Of a DNA stretch of 50,036 nt, positions 23,470 through 32,500 are shown piece after piece. How positions within the stretch are numbered: position 1 is the stretch's first letter; every line of letters starts with the position of its first letter. The notes under the pieces are model-generated. The model saw nothing but the letters and a program-made list of their open reading frames with translations. It was not told the origin of the DNA and made no database searches. The position numbers and the translations under genes are program-made. This stretch comes from JBBSBR01 sp038251135 (GTDB taxonomy: Bacteria; Patescibacteriota; Saccharimonadia; UBA4664), in the NCBI GenBank assembly GCA_038251135.1, contig JBBSBR010000005.1:1-50036 (forward strand), in the 5' to 3' direction.

Positions 23470-24603
23470 TTAAATCTTTCTTAAAAACAATAGTTGACGT
23501 CCAACGACTTGATCGGCCCGTGAGTAGAGCACCGGTGTCTGGACATGTTCGAAAACTTTAACAGTGTAGCCTAAACGAGCTAAATCGTCAACCAATCCCA
23601 GGAGTATCCATTCGCCGTTTAACTTCCATGCCGGTATACAGACGGCCAGCTCGGTTCCGGGGGGAATCTGAGAAGACCATCGAGCCAAAGCGTCCCGATA
23701 CAGCTCTTTGAGCTCATTCCGAATCGACGCCAGCTGTTGTTTTGACGGTGAATGAATGAAATTAGGCCCGAGATAGCCTTCGGTTGCAATGGAGAGCGGC
23801 TGCTTGGGCAGCACAAGCTCGCGGGCGTCACTTTCGCTCAGGCTCCAACTCGGGAGGCTGCGTTCAACTTCGCCTGTCAGCCATTTCAGGTTCTGTTCGG
23901 AGGCCGAGACCATATCCGGGGCGATATCGCTCCCCACGGCCGAGCGGCCAAGGAGCAGCGCTTCCTGCAGCACGACGCCGGTACCGCAAAACGGATCGAT
24001 CACCATGGCTGCGGGCGTAGTATTCACGAGCACCTTGGCCAGCTTCGGCGGCAGCATACCAACCTTGGCGCTGCGGGCCGGACGGTCATAATCGCGGTGG
24101 CTGTACCAATCGATATCCTGAATTCCGACCGTCCGCGCGATAATCATCCGTTTACGATCGCCAACCAAAATCAGTTCGAAACCCTTCTCGAGCACCCGAT
24201 TGTATTTCAACTGGGCCGCCGTGACTTCCGTACCCGCCTTGGGCGCCACAAAACGAGCCGAGCCATAGCTGCGCAATGCGGATTTGAGCTCAATACCCAC
24301 CGCCGTAACGTCGCGGGCAGATATTTGCCGGCTCTCAGAGCTAATGGCAAAGACGGTTTTGCCGCTGGATAATTCCAGCTCCTCGAGACTTACGGGGAGT
24401 ACCGGGATGTCGGCCGCCGGACCGTCATAGATAATCCGGGCTACTTTGACGACCCCGCCGTACCCGTCTATGTCGATTCCGACATCGAGCAGAGCCGTTT
24501 TAGGACCAAAGGGCAGCAGATGATCGGCACCGATAATCGATTCCAGCTCAATGAGGCCGAGCTCCGGCTGCCTGCCCAGAACTGCAAGGTGAGTATATTT
24601 CAT
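23470..24603 (-). CDS. TRM11/COG1041-like SAM-dependent RNA methyltransferase
   Basis: 377 residues. The N-terminal part (about 1-155) resembles a ferredoxin-like/THUMP RNA-binding module, judged by the pattern only. The C-terminal half has a class I methyltransferase core with MVIDPFCGTGVVLQEALLLG (SAM-binding motif, about residue 200) and AVGSDIAPDMV. The catalytic NPPY-type motif is represented by TEGYLGPN, a variant reminiscent of the TEPYLG form in COG1041 relatives. A target in tRNA is likely from family knowledge, but the modified base cannot be stated. The ATG at 24603 is preceded by a -10 box TACAAT ending six bases upstream, so the mRNA is probably leaderless. The gene is immediately upstream of rpmA. 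Confidence 0.85.
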   Translation of the reverse strand: MKYTHLAVLGRQPELGLIELESIIGADHLLPFGPKTALLDVGIDIDGYGGVVKVARIIYDGPAADIPVLPVSLEELELSSGKTVFAISSESRQISARDVTAVGIELKSALRSYGSARFVAPKAGTEVTAAQLKYNRVLEKGFELILVGDRKRMIIARTVGIQDIDWYSHRDYDRPARSAKVGMLPPKLAKVLVNTTPAAMVIDPFCGTGVVLQEALLLGRSAVGSDIAPDMVSASEQNLKWLTGEVERSLPSWSLSESDARELVLPKQPLSIATEGYLGPNFIHSPSKQQLASIRNELKELYRDALARWSSQIPPGTELAVCIPAWKLNGEWILLGLVDDLARLGYTVKVFEHVQTPVLYSRADQVVGRQLLFLRKI

Positions 24604-24609
24604 ACCCCC

Positions 24610-24615
24610 ATTGTA
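24610..24615 (-). promoter_or_regulatory. Leaderless -10 box of the methyltransferase gene
   Basis: TACAAT (24615-24610, minus strand) followed by GGGGGT and the ATG at 24603. No clear -35 box. Confidence 0.5.
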
Positions 24616-24667
24616 ACCGAATCCAATGGTCTAAAGCATCATGTAACCATAATAATGACAAAAATCA

Positions 24668-24697
24668 TTGACAGCATAAGGACTATATTTGTAGGAT
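24668..24697 (+). promoter_or_regulatory. Promoter of a 25-27 codon micro-ORF
   Basis: TTGACA (24668-24673), N18, TAGGAT (24692-24697). An ATG follows directly (24698) and another in-frame ATG six bases later (24704), matching the leaderless spacing seen elsewhere in the window. Confidence 0.55.
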
Positions 24698-24781
24698 ATG
24701 CCTATGAAGTGCTTCGTGATTGACCGCAACACACTCTTTCGAGAGACCGCGGAAATCACCATGCACCTGCGAACCGCCTGA
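24698..24781 (+). CDS. Leaderless micro-ORF ending in a terminator
   Basis: 27 codons from 24698, or 25 from 24704, the start expected from the -10 spacing. The peptide is mixed polar, beginning MKCFVIDRNTLF from the second ATG, with no membrane segment. Its TGA (24779-24781) lies at the edge of the first arm of an intrinsic terminator, so a terminating or attenuating leader peptide is possible. The gene for the PD-(D/E)XK-like protein starts 47 bases after the stop. It could also be a short non-coding leader rather than a translated gene. Confidence 0.45.
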   Translation: MPMKCFVIDRNTLFRETAEITMHLRTA

Positions 24782-24806
24782 GTCAGCCTGACCAGGCGGT
24801 TTTTGA
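24772..24806 (+). terminator. Intrinsic terminator / attenuator before the nuclease-like gene
   Basis: AACCGCCTG (24772-24780) pairs with CAGGCGGTT (24793-24801), followed by TTTTGAC. It lies between the micro-ORF promoter and the gene at 24828, so it could attenuate that gene. Confidence 0.8.
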
Positions 24807-24827
24807 CAACTCGATCAAAGGGGAGTC

Positions 24828-25304
24828 ATGGCACTACTCGTTCAGGCAGCACGTCACAGTCAGTCGACGATTCGTGATCGTTACAGTTCGCACCGTCCGC
24901 CGACGCGGGGAGGGGTTAAGGCTGCGCGGCTCAAAGCTTGTCCCAAGCCGAAGAACCGCGGAGAAAAGACTGTTGCCAGGGCGTTGTCCGATGCCGGGAT
25001 TGCCTACGCGTACGAACCTCATGTCTTCCAGACCGACCGATCCGGCAAGCGCCGCGGTGCACTTCGTCCTGACTTCTACCTGCCTGCGCTCGACCTGTAC
25101 CTCGAAGTGACCCAGGGTGACGACTACAAGCTCGCCTTCCTGAGTGCCAAGATTGCCGATGCCGAGAGGGAGAATGAAGTACACGTAATGCTCATCGGGC
25201 GGCGTGAGGTCGAGGCGCTGTACCGCGGCCAGCTAGAGATTGCGAGTCTCATCAGGAAACTTCAGTCTTCATTCGAGCGCTGCCGCGGTTCAGCCGCAGC
25301 CTGA
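24828..25304 (+). CDS. PD-(D/E)XK nuclease-like protein
   Basis: 158 residues, ATG after a strong AAAGGGGAG site. The middle of the protein has the layout of small PD-(D/E)XK enzymes: GEKTVARAL (a possible first acidic residue on a helix), then RPDFYLPALDLYLEVTQG. PDF supplies the Asp, and EVT stands where ExK is usual. The N-terminal 40 residues are basic and the C-terminus is helical. The missing Lys in the last motif is compatible with some E-x-T/E-x-Q variants but may mean altered activity. Its 3' end overlaps the end of a frame-disrupted region on the opposite strand. It could be a stand-alone nuclease or a defence or repair factor. Function not established. Confidence 0.6.
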   Translation: MALLVQAARHSQSTIRDRYSSHRPPTRGGVKAARLKACPKPKNRGEKTVARALSDAGIAYAYEPHVFQTDRSGKRRGALRPDFYLPALDLYLEVTQGDDYKLAFLSAKIADAERENEVHVMLIGRREVEALYRGQLEIASLIRKLQSSFERCRGSAAA

Positions 25305-25638
25305 CACTCCGCCCCGCCAAACCCGCCTCAGATCAGAAAGGAGATCACCTTGATCAGGACGTGCTCCGTCAGCAATGACCTGCGTTCCTAGAAGGGGGGT
25401 GATCCCGATCGACCCGCCCCGGATGGGGTAGTAGCCGGCAATGACGCCCGCTATCCGTTGGTGGTCCGTTAAGACACCCTGAGCCATCGCGCCCAGACCG
25501 TAACGGTCGCCGGACCCTCCGGTGATAATCCCGAAAGGGGAGAGGGCTGGCAGTTTGGTCCAATGTTTTCACCTTTTCAATGATCCGCGTCACGACAGCA
25601 GGGCCATATTGCCCCGTTCCAAACCTAGGGTTATCCAT
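25290..25638 (-). pseudogene. Possible frameshifted gene of unknown family
   Basis: Two overlapping minus-strand frames look like parts of one protein. The first begins MDNPRFGTGQYGPAV at 25638 and reads sensibly to about 25530. The other is open downstream to 25290 and continues with GIITGGSGDRYGLGAM and further Gly/Ile-rich sequence to a stop at 25290-25292. Joining them needs a +1 shift within the run CCCCTTTCGGGG at about 25530-25541. The first frame also stays open upstream of 25638 without a start codon. It may be a decayed gene, a sequencing indel, or programmed frameshifting. No family was recognised, and the region could also be non-coding. No other gene is apparent in 25305-25737. 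Confidence 0.3.
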
Positions 25639-25724
25639 CCGGATGACCCATTTTTTTGCCCTAATCAGCCAGCCGAGCGCCCGGGCACAGCCGGTTGAGG
25701 ATAGGTTTTGTATTCCGAGAGCTA

Positions 25725-25730
25725 TATAAT
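25725..25730 (+). promoter_or_regulatory. Leaderless -10 box of the flippase-like gene
   Basis: A consensus TATAAT (25725-25730) followed by seven bases and the ATG at 25738. No Shine-Dalgarno sequence. Confidence 0.6.
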
Positions 25731-25737
25731 GCTTAAC

Positions 25738-26739
25738 ATGAAACTAAGCCGCGTTTTATTAGCGCTCGGGCTCATCGGACTTGGCCTCATCGTTGTCAAA
25801 AACCTAGGTCAACTCGGAACTCTAATGGATGCCCTGAGCGACCTGCGTTGGTATGCGGTGCCGCTGCTGATTATCATGCAAATCGCCAGCTACTCGTCGA
25901 ACGCCCGATATTATCAGACATTTTTTGCAATTTCCGGCGAACAGCTTCCCTTCAAGCGGCTCTTCAAGATCGCGATCGCCATCAACTTCGCCAACATCGC
26001 CATACCTTCCGGCGGGGTATCCGGTACGACTTATCTCGCTCAAGCGCTGCACGACGACGTTTCGGCGGGGCGGGCGACGCTCGCGCAGCTTGCCAGATAT
26101 GCATTTACGACGTTGTCATTTATAGTTGTTCTGGCTTTTGGCTTTCTCATGCTGTTTTTGGGTGGAAGCATTGCTAAGGTTTCTGTTCGGCTGACGATGC
26201 TTATCGTGCTCGTGATTCTCGTTATTTCGATCATTATCCTCCTGCTATTTACCGAACGGCGCCTCCTCGAAAAGGGCCTGCGGCTGATCGTTCGCATCAT
26301 TAATCGCCTCGGCCGGACAATATTCCGACGCAAAAATCAACTCATTACCAACCACCAGCTGACCCGATTTCTCGATGAACTCTATACCGGCTACCATGAG
26401 ATCGTTCATAGCTCCAAAAACTGGCCGTCGCTGTTTTGGTGGGCTTTGGCGGGCAATATTGCCGAGGTGCTAACTCTTTACTCAGTCTTCATCGGCTTCG
26501 GTATTTGGCCCAATCTGGGTGCCGTCATTACCGCTTATACCATCGCCAACGCCGTGAGCGTTCTGGGATTGCTGTCGGGCGGCGTCGGTGTCTATGAGGC
26601 CGCTATGATCGCCGCTCTGGCAGCTCTCGGCATACCGTTCACGATGGCCTTCGGTATCGTGATCGTCTACCGCGGCCTGTCGATGTTGATCTTCCTGCCA
26701 ATCGGCTTCTACTACTACCGACAGAGTCTGAAGTCATGA
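25738..26739 (+). CDS. Lysylphosphatidylglycerol synthetase/flippase-like integral membrane protein (UPF0104 type)
   Basis: 333 residues, starting at the ATG at 25738 rather than the in-frame TTG at 25708, because a TATAAT box ends seven bases before 25738. About seven or eight hydrophobic helices spread over the whole length. Characteristic family segments are NFANIAIPSGGVSGTTYLAQ and the C-terminal GLLSGGVGVYEAAMIAALAALG. This is the transmembrane module found alone or fused in MprF and glycolipid/flippase-like proteins. No catalytic synthetase domain is attached. A role in lipid or polyprenyl-linked transport is a family-level guess. It overlaps xseA by four bases (ATGA) and heads the operon 25738-29423. 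Confidence 0.85.
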   Translation: MKLSRVLLALGLIGLGLIVVKNLGQLGTLMDALSDLRWYAVPLLIIMQIASYSSNARYYQTFFAISGEQLPFKRLFKIAIAINFANIAIPSGGVSGTTYLAQALHDDVSAGRATLAQLARYAFTTLSFIVVLAFGFLMLFLGGSIAKVSVRLTMLIVLVILVISIIILLLFTERRLLEKGLRLIVRIINRLGRTIFRRKNQLITNHQLTRFLDELYTGYHEIVHSSKNWPSLFWWALAGNIAEVLTLYSVFIGFGIWPNLGAVITAYTIANAVSVLGLLSGGVGVYEAAMIAALAALGIPFTMAFGIVIVYRGLSMLIFLPIGFYYYRQSLKS

Positions 26740-27980
26740 CGCCCCAGATTATCACTGTCAGTCAATTTCTGTCCATCGTAAACGAAACCCTCAAATACGC
26801 TTTTCCGGAAGTGATCATCGAGGGTGAAGTCTCCGGCTTTAAGGTAAATCAGGGCAAATTCGTCTTCTTCGACCTCAAAGACAACGATAACGTCTTAAGT
26901 TGTTTTATGATGCTCCACCAGCTAAGGCTGCCGATTGAGGACGGTATGAAAGTCAGAGTCACCGGCCACGCGAAGGTCACAAAAGTCTCGAGATTCAGCC
27001 TGACGGTGAAGGCGATCGAGTTTGCCGGCGAGGGGGAGCTCAAGCGCGCCATGGAGATTTTAAAGCAGCGGCTTGAGAGCGAGGGACTTTTCAGCGAGGC
27101 CCGCAAGCGCCCCCTGCCGCCGTTTCCGCAACGAATCGGTCTCATAACGTCGGGCACCTCCGCGGCTTACGCCGACTTTATCAAGATTATAAATGCCCGC
27201 TGGGGCGGCATCGAGATCCTGCTGGCCGATGTTACCGTCCAGGGTCCGACCGCGCCGGATCAGCTCGTGGGGGCGCTTGAGTACTTCAACCAGCTCAGTC
27301 CGCCCGTGGATGCGGTGGCAATGATCCGCGGCGGGGGATCGCTCGAAGATCTGCAAGCCTTCTCGACCGAACAAGTCGCACGGGCCGTCGCCTCAAGCCG
27401 CGCTCCGATTATTGTCGGCGTCGGCCACGAAATCGACTTCTCTCTAGCCGACTATGCGGCGGATCTCCGAGCCGCCACGCCGACCGACGCCGCCAGGCTC
27501 ATCGTTCCCGACCGTACGGAGATCCTCGCCCGCATCGATCACCGCGAGCGGCGGCTGACGACCGGAATCAACCAGCAAATCATGCAACTTCAGGGTCGAC
27601 TTGAGCGATCCGTCAGTCTGCTCGGCAACTACCTCAGACTTCCCCGGGAGCGTATCCAGCAGCATGAGTCCGCGCTCCGGCTCAACCTTGAGCGGCTCAA
27701 GGCACTGCAGTCCCGAACCGAGCAAACGATCCGAAGCTATAATGCCCGCATGGACTTAAGCTTTCGTTATAAGCTCAGCCGCGATTCTGAGCGGCTGGAG
27801 ACGCTCGCCCGTCTATTACACGGTTACGACCCGACGGCGGTTCTGAAGCGCGGCTACGCCATCGTGCGCAAGGATAATCGGGTTATTCAGAGTTCCGACC
27901 AGGTCCAAAAGCAGGATGCTGTCGTGATACAATTAGCCAAAGGGTCGCTCGAGGCGACGGTAAAGGAGACCCATTCATGA
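26736..27980 (+). CDS. xseA: Exodeoxyribonuclease VII large subunit
   Basis: Single-strand-specific exonuclease subunit, 414 residues. N-terminal OB-fold (about residues 5-100) with the VSGFKVNQGKFVFFDLKD motif. The catalytic domain has PFPQRIGLITSGTSAAYADF, MIRGGGSLEDLQAFS and VGVGHEIDFSLADYAADLRAATPT with the conserved Gly/Asp/His residues. A long coiled-coil segment (about 270-370) and a C-terminal KRGYAIVRK motif follow. The start overlaps the upstream gene by four bases, and the stop overlaps xseB by four bases. A complete, standard ExoVII. Confidence 0.96.
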   Translation: MTPQIITVSQFLSIVNETLKYAFPEVIIEGEVSGFKVNQGKFVFFDLKDNDNVLSCFMMLHQLRLPIEDGMKVRVTGHAKVTKVSRFSLTVKAIEFAGEGELKRAMEILKQRLESEGLFSEARKRPLPPFPQRIGLITSGTSAAYADFIKIINARWGGIEILLADVTVQGPTAPDQLVGALEYFNQLSPPVDAVAMIRGGGSLEDLQAFSTEQVARAVASSRAPIIVGVGHEIDFSLADYAADLRAATPTDAARLIVPDRTEILARIDHRERRLTTGINQQIMQLQGRLERSVSLLGNYLRLPRERIQQHESALRLNLERLKALQSRTEQTIRSYNARMDLSFRYKLSRDSERLETLARLLHGYDPTAVLKRGYAIVRKDNRVIQSSDQVQKQDAVVIQLAKGSLEATVKETHS

Positions 27981-28240
27981 CCAGCACTAAGCCATTCCAA
28001 TTTGAAGCCGCTTTGAAGGAACTGGAATCGATTACCGATTGGTTTGAATCATCGGACGTCAGCCTCGACGAGGGGCTTGCAAAGTTTGAGCGCGGGATGG
28101 AGCTGACCGCCCAACTCAAAGATCATCTGGCGACCGTTGAAAACCGAGTCGAGAAAATCAAGGCGCGGTTTAAGGTTGCTGAAAGCCAAATTGAAGAGCC
28201 GACCGAGACCGATGAAGGACCGGCCGACTTGTTTTCCTAA
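27977..28240 (+). CDS. xseB: Exodeoxyribonuclease VII small subunit
   Basis: 87 residues, starting within the xseA stop (ATGA). The FEAALKELESITDWFES and SLDEGLAKFERGMEL motifs of the small subunit are present, and the protein is helical with an acidic C-terminal tail. It binds the XseA coiled coil to form the holoenzyme. Size is normal for the family (60-85) with a slightly longer tail. Confidence 0.95.
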   Translation: MTSTKPFQFEAALKELESITDWFESSDVSLDEGLAKFERGMELTAQLKDHLATVENRVEKIKARFKVAESQIEEPTETDEGPADLFS

Positions 28241-28243
28241 GCC

Positions 28244-28753
28244 GTGATCTGGCTGGTACTGTACTTTGTCGTCCTCACCTTCGGCGCCGGGGCAATCCTG
28301 GGAGCGCCGTATCTGCCCATCCTCCGCCGCGATTCCGAACGGATGCTGGATATATCCGGTCTCAAATCGGGTGAGCGTCTGATAGATCTGGGTTCGGGCG
28401 ACGGAAGGCTCCTCAAAACAGCCGCACGGCGGGGTATCCGCGGAATCGGCTACGAAATTAATCCCATACTGTATGCGGTATCGCTCATAGTAACTTGGCC
28501 GGAACGGAAGCTCGTGACGATTCATCTGGCCAATTATTGGCAAATCCCGCTTCCGCCGGCCGAGGTTATCTATGTCTTTCTCCTCGACCGCCACATGATG
28601 CGATTAGCCGCCAAACTCAAGAGCGAATGCGACCCCGACACCCAACTAGTGTCTTATATTTTCAAAGTACCGGAGGCTGAACCGATCAGATCCAACTCCA
28701 ATGCCTTCGTGTATCGGGTCGGGGATCTTGAAGAACTACCGGTAAAGAGTTAG
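28244..28753 (+). CDS. Membrane-tethered SAM-dependent methyltransferase (FAM173-like)
   Basis: 169 residues, GTG start three bases after xseB. One N-terminal hydrophobic helix (about residues 3-22) and a PYLPILR segment precede a small class I methyltransferase core: LIDLGSGDGRLLKTAARRG (SAM motif I, about residue 47), GYEINPILYAVS (motif II), and a short C-terminal part. The layout, with a membrane helix followed by a minimal methyltransferase with LGSGDGR and GYExNP, resembles the FAM173 / ATP-synthase-c-subunit lysine methyltransferase family. The substrate here is unknown. It is part of the xse operon. Confidence 0.75.
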   Translation: MIWLVLYFVVLTFGAGAILGAPYLPILRRDSERMLDISGLKSGERLIDLGSGDGRLLKTAARRGIRGIGYEINPILYAVSLIVTWPERKLVTIHLANYWQIPLPPAEVIYVFLLDRHMMRLAAKLKSECDPDTQLVSYIFKVPEAEPIRSNSNAFVYRVGDLEELPVKS

Positions 28754-28766
28754 CATAAGAATTAAC

Positions 28767-29423
28767 ATGAATGAATTTCCCATTGCGTCGCCTCCTTCCA
28801 GATCACCGTCGGTCATGCTGATTCTCATGATCGTCCTTGGGCTGGGAAGTCTGGCTTTCGGCATAGCGACCGTCATCTATTACAACCAAGCCCATACGGC
28901 TACAACCACGCTTGAAGCACAGAAAAGTTCGGCGGCGTCTGCGGCACGAGCCGATCAGAAAGCCAGCGATGCTCAGGAGGCATTGGCGGCGGCCGAATCG
29001 CCATTCCGTTCGTATATTGCGCCCACGGAGTATGGAGCCTTCGAGATCAAGTTTCCCAAAAATTGGAGCGGCTACGTCGATCAAGAGCGCTCAGCCTCTA
29101 CCCAAGTCAGCCTCATACTCCAGCCCGACTTTGTCCGACGCGAAAACAACACGGATATCCTCGCAGCAGCGCATATCTACCTTATCCAAAAGACTCAAAC
29201 GGAGTACCTGAAGCAGTTTGCATCAGCCAAAGGCATGAAGCAAACTCCGACAACCGTATCTGGCCTCAGCGCCACGACGGTCACCGGAAGCTTCCCCGAT
29301 AAACGCTCGCTCAGACAGGTCATAGTGCCGGTTCGCGACAAGGTAATAGTCTTTGTCAGCGAAGCAAGCGCTTACACGAGCGAATTTGATCAAATTTTGG
29401 CCCAGGCGAAGATAATTCCCTGA
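28767..29423 (+). CDS. Membrane-anchored extracytoplasmic protein of unknown function
   Basis: 218 residues. A Pro/Ser-rich cytoplasmic N-terminus, one transmembrane helix (about residues 16-40), an Ala-rich coiled segment (about 48-75), then a globular domain (80-218) with a YGAFEIKFPKNWSGYV start. That opening resembles PsbP-like or DUF1795-type surface-stress domains only in general style. I do not recognise the family with confidence. It is last in the operon starting at 25738. The 99 bases that follow contain a hairpin CTTGAGG/CCTCAAG (about 29460-29481) without a U-tract. Confidence 0.65.
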   Translation: MNEFPIASPPSRSPSVMLILMIVLGLGSLAFGIATVIYYNQAHTATTTLEAQKSSAASAARADQKASDAQEALAAAESPFRSYIAPTEYGAFEIKFPKNWSGYVDQERSASTQVSLILQPDFVRRENNTDILAAAHIYLIQKTQTEYLKQFASAKGMKQTPTTVSGLSATTVTGSFPDKRSLRQVIVPVRDKVIVFVSEASAYTSEFDQILAQAKIIP

Positions 29424-29522
29424 TATGTTCGGCGTACGTGAAGCGATTAATACTTACGCTTGAGGTAGCGTCGCCTCAAGTGATACGCTCGTAATCAGTA
29501 CTAATCAGGATTTCAATTAACG

Positions 29523-32500
29523 ATGACCAATTCGACTCCCGCTAAGTTGGCTGCGCCCGAGTCGAAACAGGCTGCTTTTGAGAAAATACTGGATGAAATT
29601 GAGTCGGCGGCAACGATCGATGAACTGCAGACCGTAGTCACGATCCAACTCAAGGCATTGCTTGATGCGGCCGCCGTAATCTGCCTAATCTATGGCGCAG
29701 CAGGATCGGACATCAAGATCGCCGAATCCGGACTATCCCGGTCCGACCGCCAAAAACTAAAATTTCCGGAACTCGATAAGACCAAACAAGCCTTCAAGAA
29801 GCCACCGCTGAAGTCCGGCTTGGAAAAGCTCCCGCTCGGGGAAATTGCCGCCGGCCTCGGTACGCCACCGCCGAAAATTCTCACCCTGAGCGCTCAAGGT
29901 GAGTATCTGGGTGAAATTGTAATATTCGGCACCAAGCTCACCGCCGAGCAATCGCAGATACTGTCGCAGGTCGTCCGTCACGCTGTACTGGCAATCCGAA
30001 TCCACAATCTCAAGCAGATAGTCGACAGCGAGGCAAACGAAGCACGCGCCTTTCAGCGGGTGTCACAGGCTATTACCAAAACACTCGACTTCGATGACGT
30101 CTCTGACACCCTGCTTCAGAATACGAAAGAGCTATTTTCGGTTGACGCGGTTGCTCTGGGATTGATCGATCCCGACGATGGAATCTGCAAACTGGAGCGT
30201 TCGATCGGCCTATCGAAGCAATTCGTCGAGGACTGCTCGATCAGCAGCCGAAGCACGTCCATCGCGACCATTACCAAATCGCATCAGGCGATCGAGTACA
30301 TCGATGTCACCAAGGCGCCGGTTTTCAGCGATATGAGCAAGGTTGAATCAGAGGGCCTTTCAAGCGTCTTGCTCGCACCGATATTTTCCGGCCAAAAACT
30401 CGTCGGCGTCTTGGCGATCTTCACCAAGTCGCCCCGCCACTTCCGTTACTCCGAGGTTCGACTCTGTCAAAGTCTCGCCGAACAGGCCGGAATCGCTCTT
30501 GCCAACGCCAATCTTCATGACAACCTCAAGAAGATTACGCACGAAATCGAGCAAACGCGAAACTTCATGCAGGACGGTCTGCTGGTAATTGATCTTCAGC
30601 ACCGACTCCAGTACTTCAACGATGCGGCCAGGGTCCTCCTTAACCTGAAAAAGACTGCCCTCGGCGAACCGTTCACGACGGGTCTTCTTGGCCGGGCCGC
30701 CCAGTCCTCGCTGACCGATGCCGAACTCGCACAGGCCCTCGATTCGGCGGCGTCCGGCAACATCGAGCGCACTAATTTCTCCGTTTCCAAGCGCCACGAA
30801 AATGAATATTTCGAGGCGGTCTATTCGCCGTACTCTGACGATTCGAAAAAGACGATCGGTATATTGATGAGCATCCGCAATATTACCCAGCTGTACCTCG
30901 AGAAGGAGAAATTAGCTTCGATACAGGCCAACCTTCAGGACGGTCTGGTCGTGATCGACTCGGATGGAACCGCAATTGAGTGCAACCCGGAGTGGATGGA
31001 GCTCTTTGGGCTGTCTAAATCCGTTTTGGGAGAGAAGATATTCGAGGAGCTGAGTAAATCTGCGATTTTGTCATTCGATCGCAATATCAAGACGCTTACC
31101 AACGAGGTTCTGCGGGGTAAGCGCATGACCTGCTACGGTATCAACACCGCCACCAACCGGCACTTCCAAATATCGTTCGGTCCGATCTTGCTCTCCGGAC
31201 AGGTTACGGGAGCGGTTGCCACCTCACGTGACATCACCCCGCTGATCGAAAAGACCATCGAGGCCAACGAGATGACCGCCAAGGCTCAGAGCCACCTTCG
31301 CGAGCTGTCGCAGTTAGCCGAGCTCTCATCGATTGTCGGCTTCAACGTCGAGAGTATTTATGATAAATACCTTAATAAAATTACCAGCCTGATTTCGTCG
31401 AATAATGTACGGCTTTACCTGTACGAACCTACTTGCCAAGCACTGGTACTGCAACAATCAAGCGCTGCTCCGGACCACAAAAGCAAGACTTCGTACAAGC
31501 TCGGCTCGGACGATATCGTCCCGCGTGCCTTTACTGGGCGGCGGAGCGTCGCCGAGAGTAACGGCGGTCCCAACGGCCACAAATTAGCTCTTCCGATCGT
31601 CCACCATTCCAAAATTCTGGGCGTCATTATGATTGAGCGGACCGACAAACCCTACAATGAGCATGACGGAAAACTTCTGCGCCTGGTGGCTACGCGGCTC
31701 GCCGTGTTGATCGAGAACGCCAATCTTTACCATGACGTAAATTCGCGCCGCGAACGATGGGAGGCGGTCTTCCGTTTCACCGACGAGGGGATCGTGATCT
31801 TCGACAAGAACGGCCTGATCGTCGGATTCAACCCGGCCACATCCGAGATGACCCAATGGGGCTCCACCGAGGCGATTGGCCGGCCGTTCGGTAAGGTCAT
31901 CAAAAACGTGGGTCAAGGATCCGCCAATCCCGGACCAACCCCGCTCGTCCGGGTACTGGGAGAGGGGATCACCATTGCCAAAAGTGAGCAGCTCATCGAG
32001 GCGCGCAGCGGCGAGCGCCTCTGGACCGAAATCAGCTATTCGCCAATCTTCGACGACGCCGGACGGGTGACCTCGGGAATCGCCGTCATTCACAATACCC
32101 AGAAGGACAAAGAGATCGAAGAGATCAAGAGCGACTTCATCAGTATCGTGTCGCATGAACTCCGTACCCCGCTGACGGCCATCAAGGGCTTCCTCTCCAT
32201 GATTATCAAACAGGATTTTGGGACGCTCAACGAGAAGCAATATCACTACTTAAGCCGAGTCTACCAATCAAACCAGCGGATGATCGATCTGGTCGAGGAT
32301 CTCCTAAACGCTACTTATATTGAATCGGGCAAGATTGCTCTCGCCATCAATCCGGTAGCCGTCGAGAACGTGATGGCCGAAGTCGTTTCTGAACTTGCGG
32401 GCAAGGCGGCGGCCAGCCAAGTCATGGTCCGCGTTAAGCGCCGCCAGAAGCTGCCCCTCGTCCTAGCCGATGAAACGCGTCTGCATCAGATCATCTTGAA

